Assembly (NCBI GenBank): GCA_964565895.1
Contig: CAZMGT010000066.1
Span: 1 to 19,392, forward strand
DNA: 19,392 nucleotides
Origin: CAZMGT01 sp964565895
GTDB lineage: Bacteria; Armatimonadota; Zipacnadia; UBA1398; CAZMGT01
Direction: 5' to 3'
The position numbers and the translations under genes were made by a program. Under the pieces are notes generated by a model that saw only the letters and a list, made by a program, of their open reading frames with translations, was not told the DNA's origin and searched no databases. Positions 11,964 to 19,347 of the stretch are shown in pieces; position 1 is the stretch's first letter, and every line of letters begins with the position of its first letter.

Positions 11964-14045
11964 TTATCCCTCTTCCTCCTGCTGCCGCTTGTGCTCGGCG
12001 ATGATCGCCTCCGCCAGGTGCGGGGGCACCTCCTCGTAGTGCGAGTGGCGCATGGTATAGCTCCCCCGCCCGCCGGTCAGCGAGCGCAGCTCCGAGCCAT
12101 ATGTGGCCATCTCGGCAAGCGGCACAAGGGCGTGAATCGTCTGCATCCCGCGGTCGGAGTCCATCCCCAAAATCCGCCCCCGCTTGCCGTTTAGGTCGCT
12201 GATTACGTCGCCCATGCACTCCTCGGGGACGACGACATCGGCTTGGACGATGGGCTCGAGCAAGACGGGATCCGCCTGCTCCATCCCCTTGCGGAAGGCC
12301 ATTGCCGAGGCGATCTTAAACGCCAGCTCCGAGGAGTCTACGCTGTGATATTGCCCGTCGAACACGGCCACGCACACGTCAACCACGGGAAAGCCAGCGA
12401 GCACCCCGTGCTGCATCGCCTCGCGCACGCCCTTCTCCACGCCCGGGATATACTGCTTGGGGATCACCCCGCCCACGATCTCGTCCAAGAACTTAAACCC
12501 CTCGCCCCGCTGCAGCGGCTCCAAGCGCAGGTGCACGTCGCCAAACTGCCCGCGCCCGCCCGTCTGCTTCTTGTAGCGGTGGTGCACGGTAACCGTCTTG
12601 CGTATCGTCTCCCGATAGGGGATCTTCGGCCGGCCCATCTCCACGTCCACGCCGTAGCTGTCCTTCAGCCGGGCGAGAGCGATCTCCAGGTGCAACTGCC
12701 CCATCCCCGAGATAATCGTCTCCTCGGTATCTGCGTCGCGGAAAAAGCGAAACGCAGGGTCGGCCTCGGCGATGCGCGCCAGGCCCGTGCTCATCTTCTC
12801 CTCGTCCTCGCGGCTCTTGGGCTTTACCGAGGCGGAGAAGATGGGCTCGGGCAGCTCCGCCGGCTCGTAGACAATCGGCTTTGAGGGATCACACAGCGTA
12901 TCGCCCACGTCGGCGTCGAGCTTCGGCGCGGCGACGATGTCCCCGGCCACGGCGCTGTCCAGCGCTTGGCCCGGGGGCTTGCCGCACAGCGCGACAAGCT
13001 GGCCGATCTTCGTCTTGCTCGACTTCGTCGAGTTAAGCACGGTCATATCCGACCGCGCCCGCCCGCTGTAGATGCGGAACAGGCAGATCCGCCCCACGTA
13101 GGGGTCCACGAGGATCTTAAACACCAGCGCGGAAAACGAGCCCTCCGCCGTCGCGGGCAGCTCCACCTCCTCCTCCGTCCCCGGCTTCTTGCCGGCCACC
13201 GGCCCCGAGGACGGTGGGGGGCCGAGGGCGACCAGCGTATCGGCCAACGCCAAAGCGCCAATGTTCTTCGTCGCGCTCGCGCACAGCACGGGCACGCACG
13301 CCCCCTGGATCATCGCCTGGCGCAGGCCGGTCACGATCTGCTCGTCGCTTAGCTCCTCGCCCTCCAAATACGCCTCAAGCAGGGCATCGTCGGACTCCGC
13401 CGCGGCTTCGATCACCGCCTCGCGCGCCGAGGCCACGGCGTCGTTCATCTCCTCGGGAATGTCCGCTTCCCTCTCCGGCCCCTCGCCCTCCGCGATATAC
13501 GCCTTCATCTTGAGCAGGTCCACAAAACCGCGGAACGAGGCCTCGCTCCCGATGGGCAGGTGAATGGGCACGGGCCGCGCGCCAAACCGCTCGCGCACGG
13601 ACTGCACCGTGGCCTCGAAGTTCGCGTTCTCCTTGTCCAGTTTGTTCACAACGACCATCCGCGGGACGTTATATTTCTCCGCCGTTTTCCACGCCGTCTC
13701 CGTGCCCACTTCCACGCCCGAGGTGGCGTCGAGGACGACCACGGCAAGGTCTACCGCGCGCAGGCAGTTAATCTGCTCGGCGACGAAGTCCACGTAGCCC
13801 GGGGTGTCCAGGATATTCAGCTTCTTTCCCCCGTGCTCCGCGGTGCACAGCGAGGCCATAATCGAAATCCCCCGGGCGACCTCCTGGCTGTCGTAGTCGG
13901 AAACGGTGTTCCCGTCCTCCACGCGCCCCAGGCGCTCCGTGGCCCCCACGTCGTAGAGCAGGGCCTCCACGAGCGACGTCTTCCCCGCTCGCGCGTGGGA
14001 GACAAACGCCACGTTGCGGATGTCCTCCGTTGCGTATGTCTTCAT
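11964..14045 (-). CDS. EF-G-2 type translational GTPase (EF-G paralog)
   Basis: A full-length EF-G-family protein of 693 residues with all five domains. The GTPase domain has a P-loop HARAGKTS (17-24), ARGIS in switch I (57-61), DTPGY (80-84), NKLD (134-137) and CASATKNIG (255-263). Ordinary EF-G has HIDAGKTT, ERGIT and DTPGH, so Ser replaces Thr at 61 and Tyr replaces the catalytic His at 84. Domain IV has KKQTGGRGQFGDVHLRLEP and DGQYHSVDSSELAFK. Domain V ends MRHSHYEEVPPHLAEAI. These features match the EF-G-2/FusA2 group known from Thermus and mycobacteria, not the main EF-G. The role is uncertain; mycobacterial EF-G2 was reported not to support ribosome-dependent GTPase activity. It lies between rpsQ and rplN, an unusual place. 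Start is ATG 14045, since GGGAGG abuts the in-frame ATG at 14054. Confidence 0.93.
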   Translation of the reverse strand: MKTYATEDIRNVAFVSHARAGKTSLVEALLYDVGATERLGRVEDGNTVSDYDSQEVARGISIMASLCTAEHGGKKLNILDTPGYVDFVAEQINCLRAVDLAVVVLDATSGVEVGTETAWKTAEKYNVPRMVVVNKLDKENANFEATVQSVRERFGARPVPIHLPIGSEASFRGFVDLLKMKAYIAEGEGPEREADIPEEMNDAVASAREAVIEAAAESDDALLEAYLEGEELSDEQIVTGLRQAMIQGACVPVLCASATKNIGALALADTLVALGPPPSSGPVAGKKPGTEEEVELPATAEGSFSALVFKILVDPYVGRICLFRIYSGRARSDMTVLNSTKSSKTKIGQLVALCGKPPGQALDSAVAGDIVAAPKLDADVGDTLCDPSKPIVYEPAELPEPIFSASVKPKSREDEEKMSTGLARIAEADPAFRFFRDADTEETIISGMGQLHLEIALARLKDSYGVDVEMGRPKIPYRETIRKTVTVHHRYKKQTGGRGQFGDVHLRLEPLQRGEGFKFLDEIVGGVIPKQYIPGVEKGVREAMQHGVLAGFPVVDVCVAVFDGQYHSVDSSELAFKIASAMAFRKGMEQADPVLLEPIVQADVVVPEECMGDVISDLNGKRGRILGMDSDRGMQTIHALVPLAEMATYGSELRSLTGGRGSYTMRHSHYEEVPPHLAEAIIAEHKRQQEEEG

Positions 14046-14054
14046 GCTGCGCAT

Positions 14055-14060
14055 CCTCCC
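14055..14060 (-). promoter_or_regulatory. Ribosome-binding site deciding the EF-G-2 start
   Basis: GGGAGG lies directly against an in-frame ATG at 14054-14052, too close for initiation there, and nine bases before the ATG at 14045-14043. The shorter protein (MKTYATEDIRN...) also fits homologs. Confidence 0.75.
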
Positions 14061-14075
14061 GCGCAGGAGCCAACG

Positions 14076-14342
14076 CTACTGCGCGCGCTCCAGAATCTTT
14101 TCCACCCGCCACCGCTTCTCTTTGGACAGCGGACGCGTCTCCACGATCTTCACCGTGTCCCCGGGCCGGCACTCGTTGTTCTCGTCGTGCGCCTTAAACT
14201 TGCGCGTCCGCCGAATAACCCGCTTATAGAGCGGATGGCGCACCAACTCGCGCACGGCAACGACCACCGTCTTGTCCATCTTGTCGCTCACGACGACGCC
14301 GACCTTCGACTTGCGCTGTCCCCGCTGCCGCTGTTGCGCCAT
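14076..14342 (-). CDS. rpsQ: 30S ribosomal protein S17
   Basis: S17 is a primary 16S rRNA-binding protein with an OB fold. The 88-residue product contains KVGVVVSDKMDKTVVVAV, HPLYKRVIRRTRKFKAHDE and CRPGDTVKIVETRPLSKEKRWRVEKIL, all standard. It starts two bases after the rpmC stop, suggesting coupling. Downstream, the EF-G-2 gene begins after 30 bases instead of rplN. Confidence 0.97.
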   Translation of the reverse strand: MAQQRQRGQRKSKVGVVVSDKMDKTVVVAVRELVRHPLYKRVIRRTRKFKAHDENNECRPGDTVKIVETRPLSKEKRWRVEKILERAQ

Positions 14343-14344
14343 CG

Positions 14345-14569
14345 CTACTCCTCCGCTCGCTGCGCCTCAAGCGCCAGTTCCTTCTCGCGCAGCACCGTGG
14401 CGATGCGCGCGATTTCTTTCCTCAGCCGCCAAATCTCCTTAACGTCCTCGCGCTGGCTCAGCGCCATCAGTCGCCGGCACTCAAACAGCCGCTGCTTGGC
14501 CAGCTCCAGCTCGTTGCGCAGGTCGTCTAGGGGCATGTCGCGAAAGTCGCGGGCCTTACGAAGCGGCAT
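14345..14569 (-). CDS. rpmC: 50S ribosomal protein L29
   Basis: L29 surrounds the exit tunnel and helps dock trigger factor and SRP. The 74-residue product is two long helices: MPLDDLRNELELAKQRLFECR and VKEIWRLRKEIARIATVLREKE, the last matching the L29 signature. It is about ten residues longer than usual at the N-terminus (MPLRKARDFRD). The start overlaps the end of rplP by 14 bases. Confidence 0.95.
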   Translation of the reverse strand: MPLRKARDFRDMPLDDLRNELELAKQRLFECRRLMALSQREDVKEIWRLRKEIARIATVLREKELALEAQRAEE

Positions 14570-14984
14570 CCTCGAGACCCTCCCTCGCGACGAACTTCGT
14601 CTTAATCGGCAGCTTGTGCCCCGCGACCCTCATGCACTCCTTGGCCACGTGATAGGGCACGCCGGAAAGCTCGAACATAATCCGCCCGCGCTTAACCACG
14701 GCGACCCAGTACTCCGGCGAGCCCTTCCCCGAGCCCATGCGCGTCTCCGCGGGCTTTTTGGTCACCGCCTTGTCCGGGAAAATGCGGATCCACAGCTTCC
14801 CCCCACGCCGCGTGCCGCGCATAATGGCCACGCGCGCGGCCTCGATCTGTCGGCTGCTAATCCACGCGGGCTCCAGGGCCTGCAGGCCGTAGTCGCCGAA
14901 CGCCAGCTCCGTGGCCCCCTTGGACATGCCCTTCATCCGCCCGCGCTGGGGCTTGCGATATTTCGTCCGCTTAGGCATGAGCAT
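14556..14984 (-). CDS. rplP: 50S ribosomal protein L16
   Basis: L16 lies near the A site and peptidyl-transferase centre. The 142-residue product starts MLMPKRTKYRKPQRGRMKG and has KLWIRIFPDKAVTKKPAETRMGSGKG, including the Arg hydroxylated in E. coli (KPAETR). The ATG at 14984 is favoured: it gives the common MLxPKR opening, and GAGGAGG is nine bases upstream inside rpsC. The second ATG at 14978 is too far from it. It overlaps rpsC by 14 bases in another frame. Confidence 0.97.
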   Translation of the reverse strand: MLMPKRTKYRKPQRGRMKGMSKGATELAFGDYGLQALEPAWISSRQIEAARVAIMRGTRRGGKLWIRIFPDKAVTKKPAETRMGSGKGSPEYWVAVVKRGRIMFELSGVPYHVAKECMRVAGHKLPIKTKFVAREGLEDAAS

Positions 14985-15810
14985 CGCTCTGCGCCTCCTC
15001 GGCCGGCGGGGCGACTGCGGGCTCCTCCTCGGGCTGCGCGGGCTCCACGCGCGGCTGCTCCAGGGCAGGCCTCGCGCTCGCCGCCGGCTCGGCCACGGCC
15101 TCCGCCGCCTCGCGCTCCGCGGCCACCCGCGGGCGCACCCGCCGCCGCTCACGCGTCTCCCCCGGCGGGGCGACCTTTTCTCCCGGCGGAACGTCGCCCT
15201 TATAGATCCACACCTTTACCCCGATCGGCCCGTACTTCGTGTGCGCCGTCTTTACCGAATAATCAATGTCCGCGCGTATCGTCTGCAGGGGGATCTTCCC
15301 ATCCTTCACCGTCTCGCTGCGGGCGATCTCCGCCCCGCCCAACCGGCCCGAGACGGTGATCTTTACCCCCAGCGCGCCCATCTTCATCGTTCGCTGGCAC
15401 GCCTGGCGCATCACCCGGCGGAACGAAATCCGCCGCTCGATGGCGCTTGCGATATTCTCCGCGACGAGGTCCGCGCACAGGTCGGGGTTCTTGATCTCCT
15501 GCACATTGACGTGAATCTTGCGCCCGGTAAGCTTCTCCAGGTCGTTTTTCAACTGCTCCACGCCCGAGCCCCCGCGCCCGATAACCATCCCCGGCTTGGC
15601 CGTGCCGAACGTAATGCGCACGGCGTCGCCCACGCGCCGCTCGATGCGAATGCTCGTTACCCCGGCCTGCTTGTACCGGTCTTGGATAAACTTGCGAATC
15701 TTGTAGTCCTCGAGCACATACTCCCGGTAGTGCTTTTCGGAAAACCAGTTGCTCTCCCAGTCGCGGATGATTCCCAGCCTAAACCCCGAGGGCCTGACCT
15801 TTTGTCCCAC
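14971..15810 (-). CDS. rpsC: 30S ribosomal protein S3 with long acidic C-terminal tail
   Basis: S3 lines the mRNA entry channel. The 279-residue product starts VGQKVRPSGFRLGIIRDW (first residue Met from GTG) and has a KH domain with GMVIGRGGSGVEQLKNDLEKL (74-94), then ISFRRVMRQACQRTMKMGALGVKI and SGRLGGAEIARSE, ending the usual fold at GVKVWIYKGD (197-206). About 65 further residues (213-279) start Arg-rich (RERRRVRPR) and become an Ala/Pro/Glu tail. The GTG at 15810 shares its first base with the rplV stop, and AGGAGG lies eight bases upstream in rplV. Confidence 0.97.
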   Translation of the reverse strand: MGQKVRPSGFRLGIIRDWESNWFSEKHYREYVLEDYKIRKFIQDRYKQAGVTSIRIERRVGDAVRITFGTAKPGMVIGRGGSGVEQLKNDLEKLTGRKIHVNVQEIKNPDLCADLVAENIASAIERRISFRRVMRQACQRTMKMGALGVKITVSGRLGGAEIARSETVKDGKIPLQTIRADIDYSVKTAHTKYGPIGVKVWIYKGDVPPGEKVAPPGETRERRRVRPRVAAEREAAEAVAEPAASARPALEQPRVEPAQPEEEPAVAPPAEEAQSDAHA

Positions 15811-16178
15811 TACGAAGCCCTCCTTTTCTTGCGCGCCGGCTCCTCGTCGCTGAGGACAATGGTAATATGCGACGTGCGCTTGCGAATGCGATATACCTGG
15901 CCCCGCGCGCGAAAGCGCACCCGCGGAATGGTAAACGACTCGTCCACGTAGCACTCACAGACCCAACACTGGTCGCGCGACATATTCTTCTCCGGGTCGT
16001 TCTCCCCGTTGGCCGCCGCGGAGCGCAAAACCTTAAGGATCTTGCGCGCCGTGGGCGTCCCCAGGGTCTCCAGGGTCGCCTCCGCGGTGGGATAGTCCAT
16101 CCCGCGGATAACGTCGATCACCCGCCGCGCCTTAAACGGCGAGACCCTGACATATTTAGCAGTGGCCCGTGCCTCCAT
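15810..16178 (-). CDS. rplV: 50S ribosomal protein L22
   Basis: L22 has a globular part on the 50S surface and a long hairpin that lines the exit tunnel. The 122-residue product has ATAKYVRVSPFKARRVIDVIRG at the start and the conserved C-terminal RFRARGQVYRIRKRTSHITIVLSD, followed by a basic tail. The middle contains Cys-Trp-Val-Cys-Glu-Cys, which is not usual but lies in a variable part. AGGAG precedes the ATG by ten bases; the gap to rpsS is 15 bases. Confidence 0.97.
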   Translation of the reverse strand: MEARATAKYVRVSPFKARRVIDVIRGMDYPTAEATLETLGTPTARKILKVLRSAAANGENDPEKNMSRDQCWVCECYVDESFTIPRVRFRARGQVYRIRKRTSHITIVLSDEEPARKKRRAS

Positions 16179-16193
16179 CGCTTCCGTTCTCCT

Positions 16194-16475
16194 CTAGCGC
16201 ACGCGGCTCGAGCGCTCCGATCCCGGGTGCCCGCGGAACGTGCGCGTGGGGACGAACTCCCCCAGCTTGTGGCCCACCATGTTCTCCGTGATGAACACGG
16301 GAACGTGCTTGCGCCCATCGTAAACGGCGATCGTGTGGCCCACGAACTCGGGGAAGATCGTCGACCGGCGGGACCAGGTGCGAATAATCTTGCGCTCGCC
16401 CGTGCGGTTAAGCTCGGCGATTTTCTTCAGCAGCTTCGGGTCGGCGTAGGGACCTTTTTTAATGGACCTGGCCAT
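16194..16475 (-). CDS. rpsS: 30S ribosomal protein S19
   Basis: S19 is a head protein that pairs with S13 at the A-site finger bridge. The 93-residue product starts MARSIKKGPYADPKLLKKI and has IIRTWSRRSTIFPEFVGHTIAVYDGRKHVPVFIT and MVGHKLGEFVPTRTFRGH, all diagnostic. GGAGGTGA lies upstream in the 26-base gap from rplB. Confidence 0.98.
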   Translation of the reverse strand: MARSIKKGPYADPKLLKKIAELNRTGERKIIRTWSRRSTIFPEFVGHTIAVYDGRKHVPVFITENMVGHKLGEFVPTRTFRGHPGSERSSRVR

Positions 16476-16501
16476 TGGCTCTCACCCCGTCACCTCCGCG
16501 G

Positions 16502-17344
16502 CTACACCTGCTCGCCGCGCCGATTTCTGATGATCATCGCGTTAGATTTACGCTTTTTCCGCGTGCGACGACCGAGCGTCGGCTTGCCCCACGGAGTCAC
16601 GGGGCTCTTGCGCCCGATGGGGGCCTTCCCCTCGCCGCCACCGTGGGGGTGGTCGTTGGGGTTCATCGCCACGCCGCGCACCTTGGGCCGCCGGCCGAGC
16701 CAGCGCGACCGCCCGGCCTTGCCCAGGCGCACGTTGGCGTGGTCTACGTTGCCCACCTGGCCCACGGTGGCCATACACCGCGCGAGAACCAGGCGCACCT
16801 CGCCCGAGGGCAGGCGCAGGTGGCAGAACTTGCCCTCCTTGGCCAAAATCTGCGCCCACGTCCCCGCGCTCCGCACAAGCTGGCCCCCGCGCCCGGGCTC
16901 CAGCTCTACGTTATGCACCAGCGTCCCCAGGGGCATCTTCTCCAACGGCATGGCGTTGCCCGGACGAATGGGCACGCCCTCCTCGCCGGAGAGCACCTGG
17001 TCGCCCACGTTCAGCCCCCGGGGCGCGAGAATATAGCGCTTCTCCCCGTCGGCATATTGCAACAGGGCGATATTTGCCGAACGGTTGGGGTCGTACTCGA
17101 TGGACTTGACCACCGCGGGCACGCCGAACTTGTCCCGGCGAAAGTCAATTACCCGATAGCGCCGCTTATGCCCGCCCCCGCGGTGGCGCATCGTTATCCG
17201 CCCCATGTTGTTGCGCCCGCCCGTCTTCTTCAGCGGCCGGACAAGCGAGCGCTCGGGCTGCGAGCGGCGCACGGTCGTCTCCCCGACGAGCACCTGCATG
17301 CTCCGCCGGCTGGGCGTCGTTGGCTTATACTCTTTAATCGGCAT
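16502..17344 (-). CDS. rplB: 50S ribosomal protein L2
   Basis: L2 is needed for subunit association and peptidyl-transferase activity. The 280-residue product starts MPIKEYKPTTPSRRSMQVL and has GRNNMGRITMRHRGGGHKRRYRVIDFRRDK, YADGEKRYILAP and the C-terminal GVAMNPNDHPHGGGEGKAPIG, which includes the histidine (NPNDHPHGGG) important for activity in E. coli. It ends with KTRK-type basic residues and GEQV. It lies 17 bases after rplW. Confidence 0.98.
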   Translation of the reverse strand: MPIKEYKPTTPSRRSMQVLVGETTVRRSQPERSLVRPLKKTGGRNNMGRITMRHRGGGHKRRYRVIDFRRDKFGVPAVVKSIEYDPNRSANIALLQYADGEKRYILAPRGLNVGDQVLSGEEGVPIRPGNAMPLEKMPLGTLVHNVELEPGRGGQLVRSAGTWAQILAKEGKFCHLRLPSGEVRLVLARCMATVGQVGNVDHANVRLGKAGRSRWLGRRPKVRGVAMNPNDHPHGGGEGKAPIGRKSPVTPWGKPTLGRRTRKKRKSNAMIIRNRRGEQV

Positions 17345-17361
17345 CTTCGCTCTCTCCCGCG

Positions 17362-17658
17362 TTACTCGGGCGCCTCGAGGAACTCGATCTTATGCCCCGG
17401 CTTAAGGCGCACGATGGCCTTCTTCCACGCCGCCGTGCGCCCCGCGGGCAGTCGCCCCTGGCGCCGGCGCTTGCCCTTAACGATCATCGTGTTTACCTTC
17501 GCCACTTCCACCTTATAGATCTGCTCGATCGCCTGCCGTATCTCGTTCTTCGTCGCGTCCGTGCGCACGCGAAACGTATAGCGCCCCTTCTCGCTCTCCG
17601 CGACCGACTTCTCGGTAATCACGGGCTGGATGATAATGTCATAGGGCGAGGCCCTCAC
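17362..17658 (-). CDS. rplW: 50S ribosomal protein L23
   Basis: L23 is the main docking site for trigger factor and SRP at the exit tunnel. The 98-residue product has YDIIIQPVITEKSVAESEKGRYTF, KNEIRQAIEQIYKVEVAKVNTMIVKGK and the C-terminal KKAIVRLKPGHKIEF. Two GTG starts exist, at 17667 and 17658. The second is chosen: AGGAGG (17674-17669) abuts the first but lies ten bases from the second, and it overlaps the rplD stop by four bases (GTGA), a usual coupling arrangement. Confidence 0.95.
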   Translation of the reverse strand: MRASPYDIIIQPVITEKSVAESEKGRYTFRVRTDATKNEIRQAIEQIYKVEVAKVNTMIVKGKRRRQGRLPAGRTAAWKKAIVRLKPGHKIEFLEAPE

Positions 17659-18287
17659 TGCGCCCACACCTCCTCGATCTTCTCCACGGCGTCGCGCGTG
17701 AGCACCACGGTGTGGCAGTTTAAGATGTCGTAGACCGAGAAGGCCGGGGCCACGCGCACCTCCACCCCGGGCAGGTTGCGCGCCGACTTGTAGATGATCG
17801 GGTCGTGCTTGCCCTGGACGAAGAGCACCTTCTTGCCGTCTAGGTCCAGCGCCTGAAGCATCGCCCGAAACTCCTTCGTCTTGGGCTGGGCCATCTCAAA
17901 CGGCTCGATGACGACCAGCCGCTGTTCGGCAAGGCGCGCGGAGAGCGCCGAGCACAGGGCGTTGCGCTTTAGCCGCTTGGGCAGCTTGCGCCGCTTGCGA
18001 ATCCCGCGCGGGCCAAACACCACGCCCCCGCCCTTCCACTGCGGGGCGCGGATCGACCCCTGCCGCGCGCGCCCCAGGCCCTTCTGCCGCCAGGGCTTGG
18101 CCCCGCCGCCGCGCACCTCCGCCCGCGTCTTCGTCTTCGCCGTCCCCAGGTGCTGGTTTATCTGATAGGCGACGATCGCCTGGTAGACCGCTTCCTTGTC
18201 CACGGGCCGCGCGAACACAGAGTCCGCCAGGTTAACCTTCGTCCCCGTCGGCTCTCCCTCTTTGCTATAGCACTCCACTTCCGGCAT
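17655..18287 (-). CDS. rplD: 50S ribosomal protein L4
   Basis: L4 reaches into the exit tunnel, and in E. coli also represses its own operon. The 210-residue product has KTRAEVRGGGAKPWRQKGLGRARQGS, the tunnel-loop signature, then IRAPQWKGGGVVFGPRGI and LPKRLKRNALCSALSARL. GGGAGGG lies ten bases before the ATG. The N-terminus MPEVECYSKEGEP is typical. It overlaps rplW by four bases. Confidence 0.97.
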   Translation of the reverse strand: MPEVECYSKEGEPTGTKVNLADSVFARPVDKEAVYQAIVAYQINQHLGTAKTKTRAEVRGGGAKPWRQKGLGRARQGSIRAPQWKGGGVVFGPRGIRKRRKLPKRLKRNALCSALSARLAEQRLVVIEPFEMAQPKTKEFRAMLQALDLDGKKVLFVQGKHDPIIYKSARNLPGVEVRVAPAFSVYDILNCHTVVLTRDAVEKIEEVWAQ

Positions 18288-18320
18288 TACTTACTTACCC
18301 TCCCGCACAGTTGCCCGGCG

Positions 18321-18974
18321 CTAGGCGCGAATCTGGACGTACGACCCATTCGGCCCGGGAACCGCGCCGTGGAGCAAAATCAGGTTGCGCTCCGGGTCCA
18401 CGCGCACCACGCGCAAGCCCTTTACGGTAACGCGCACGCCGCCCATGCGCCCCGGGTTTTTCTTGCCGGGAAACACGCGCGCGGCGTCGGTCGCGCCCCC
18501 GGACATCGGCCGGCGGTGGGCCTTCGACCCGTGCGTCGCCGGCCCGCCGCTAAACCCGTGGCGCTTCATCGCCCCGGCGAAGCCCTTGCCCTTGGAGATG
18601 CCGGTTACCGCCACGCGGTCTCCGGGCTGAAACTGCTCCACCGTAAGCGCCGAGCCCACCTCGAACTTCGAGCAGTCGTCGAACTTCAGCTCCCTGATAT
18701 AGCGGGGGAGCACGGCGCGCTCTTTTTCCCCAACCTTCTTGGTCACCGGCTTAATCCCCGCCTTGGCGAACTGGCCGGCATCGGGCTTGTTGACCTTCGA
18801 CGCGGAAACCTCGCCAAACCCCACGCGCACCGCCGCGTAGCCATCCCTCTCCGGCGTGCGCAGCCCCACGATGGGGCAGGGGGGCGCCTCGATCACCGTC
18901 ACGGCAATGGCGTTCCCCTCCTCGTCGAAAATCTGCGTCATCCCGACCTTCTTGCCGAAAATCCCCTTTGTCAT
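18321..18974 (-). CDS. rplC: 50S ribosomal protein L3
   Basis: L3 is an early-assembly protein reaching toward the peptidyl-transferase centre. The 217-residue product starts MTKGIFGKKVGMTQIFDEEG and has FQPGDRVAVTGISKGKGFAGAMKRHGFSGGPATHGSKAHRRPMS and PGRMGGVRVTVKGLRVVRVDPERNLILLHGAVPG, all diagnostic. The ATG at 18974 is chosen; an in-frame start at 19013 lies inside rpsJ and adds 13 residues not found in L3. Confidence 0.97.
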   Translation of the reverse strand: MTKGIFGKKVGMTQIFDEEGNAIAVTVIEAPPCPIVGLRTPERDGYAAVRVGFGEVSASKVNKPDAGQFAKAGIKPVTKKVGEKERAVLPRYIRELKFDDCSKFEVGSALTVEQFQPGDRVAVTGISKGKGFAGAMKRHGFSGGPATHGSKAHRRPMSGGATDAARVFPGKKNPGRMGGVRVTVKGLRVVRVDPERNLILLHGAVPGPNGSYVQIRA

Positions 18975-18996
18975 GTTCGACCATCTCCGCGGCAAG

Positions 18997-19311
18997 CTAG
19001 AGCTTAACCTCAATGTCCACCCCGCCGGGCAGGTCCAGCCGGCTCAGCGCATCCACCGTCCGCGCGTCGGGGTCAATCACGTCGATCAGCCGCTTGTGCG
19101 TGCGGATCTCAAAGTGCTCCATTGTCCTGCTGCTCCGGCCCAGCGCCGTGGGCTTTACGATGCAATACACGTTTTTCTCCGTGGGCAAGGGCACAGGCCC
19201 CACCACGCGCGCCCCGGTCTGGGTTACCGTCTCCACGATCTTCGCCGCCGACTGATCGAGCAGCTTGTGGTCGTAGGCCTTCAGCCTAATGCGAATTTTG
19301 TTCGTAGGCAT
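18997..19311 (-). CDS. rpsJ: 30S ribosomal protein S10
   Basis: S10 is a 30S head protein and, as NusE, part of antitermination complexes. The 104-residue product has IRIRLKAYDHKLLDQSAAKIVETV, GPVPLPTEKNVYCIVKPTA and HFEIRTHKRLIDVIDPDARTVDAL, all standard. It opens the S10 block 36 bases after tuf, with GGGAAGGGAG before the ATG. Confidence 0.98.
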   Translation of the reverse strand: MPTNKIRIRLKAYDHKLLDQSAAKIVETVTQTGARVVGPVPLPTEKNVYCIVKPTALGRSSRTMEHFEIRTHKRLIDVIDPDARTVDALSRLDLPGGVDIEVKL

Positions 19312-19347
19312 GACCCCGACACTCCCTTCCCGGACGGCCCGCGCCGG

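Noticed and set aside
11964..14045. EF-G gene as the ordinary fusA displaced from the str operon
   Set aside because: The DTPGY motif, ARGIS switch I and SHYEEVPPHLA C-terminus match the EF-G-2 group rather than main EF-G. The upstream str genes are outside the window, so whether a normal fusA also exists cannot be seen.
13560..15359. Plus-strand open frame of 599 codons opposite the EF-G-2, rpsQ, rpmC, rplP and rpsC genes
   Set aside because: Same reason: antisense across five real genes, Arg/Pro/His-rich, no family likeness.
18975..19013. Upstream in-frame start for rplC giving 13 extra residues
   Set aside because: It lies inside rpsJ, and the extra residues are absent from L3; the ATG at 18974 gives the universal MTKGIFGKKVGMTQIF start.
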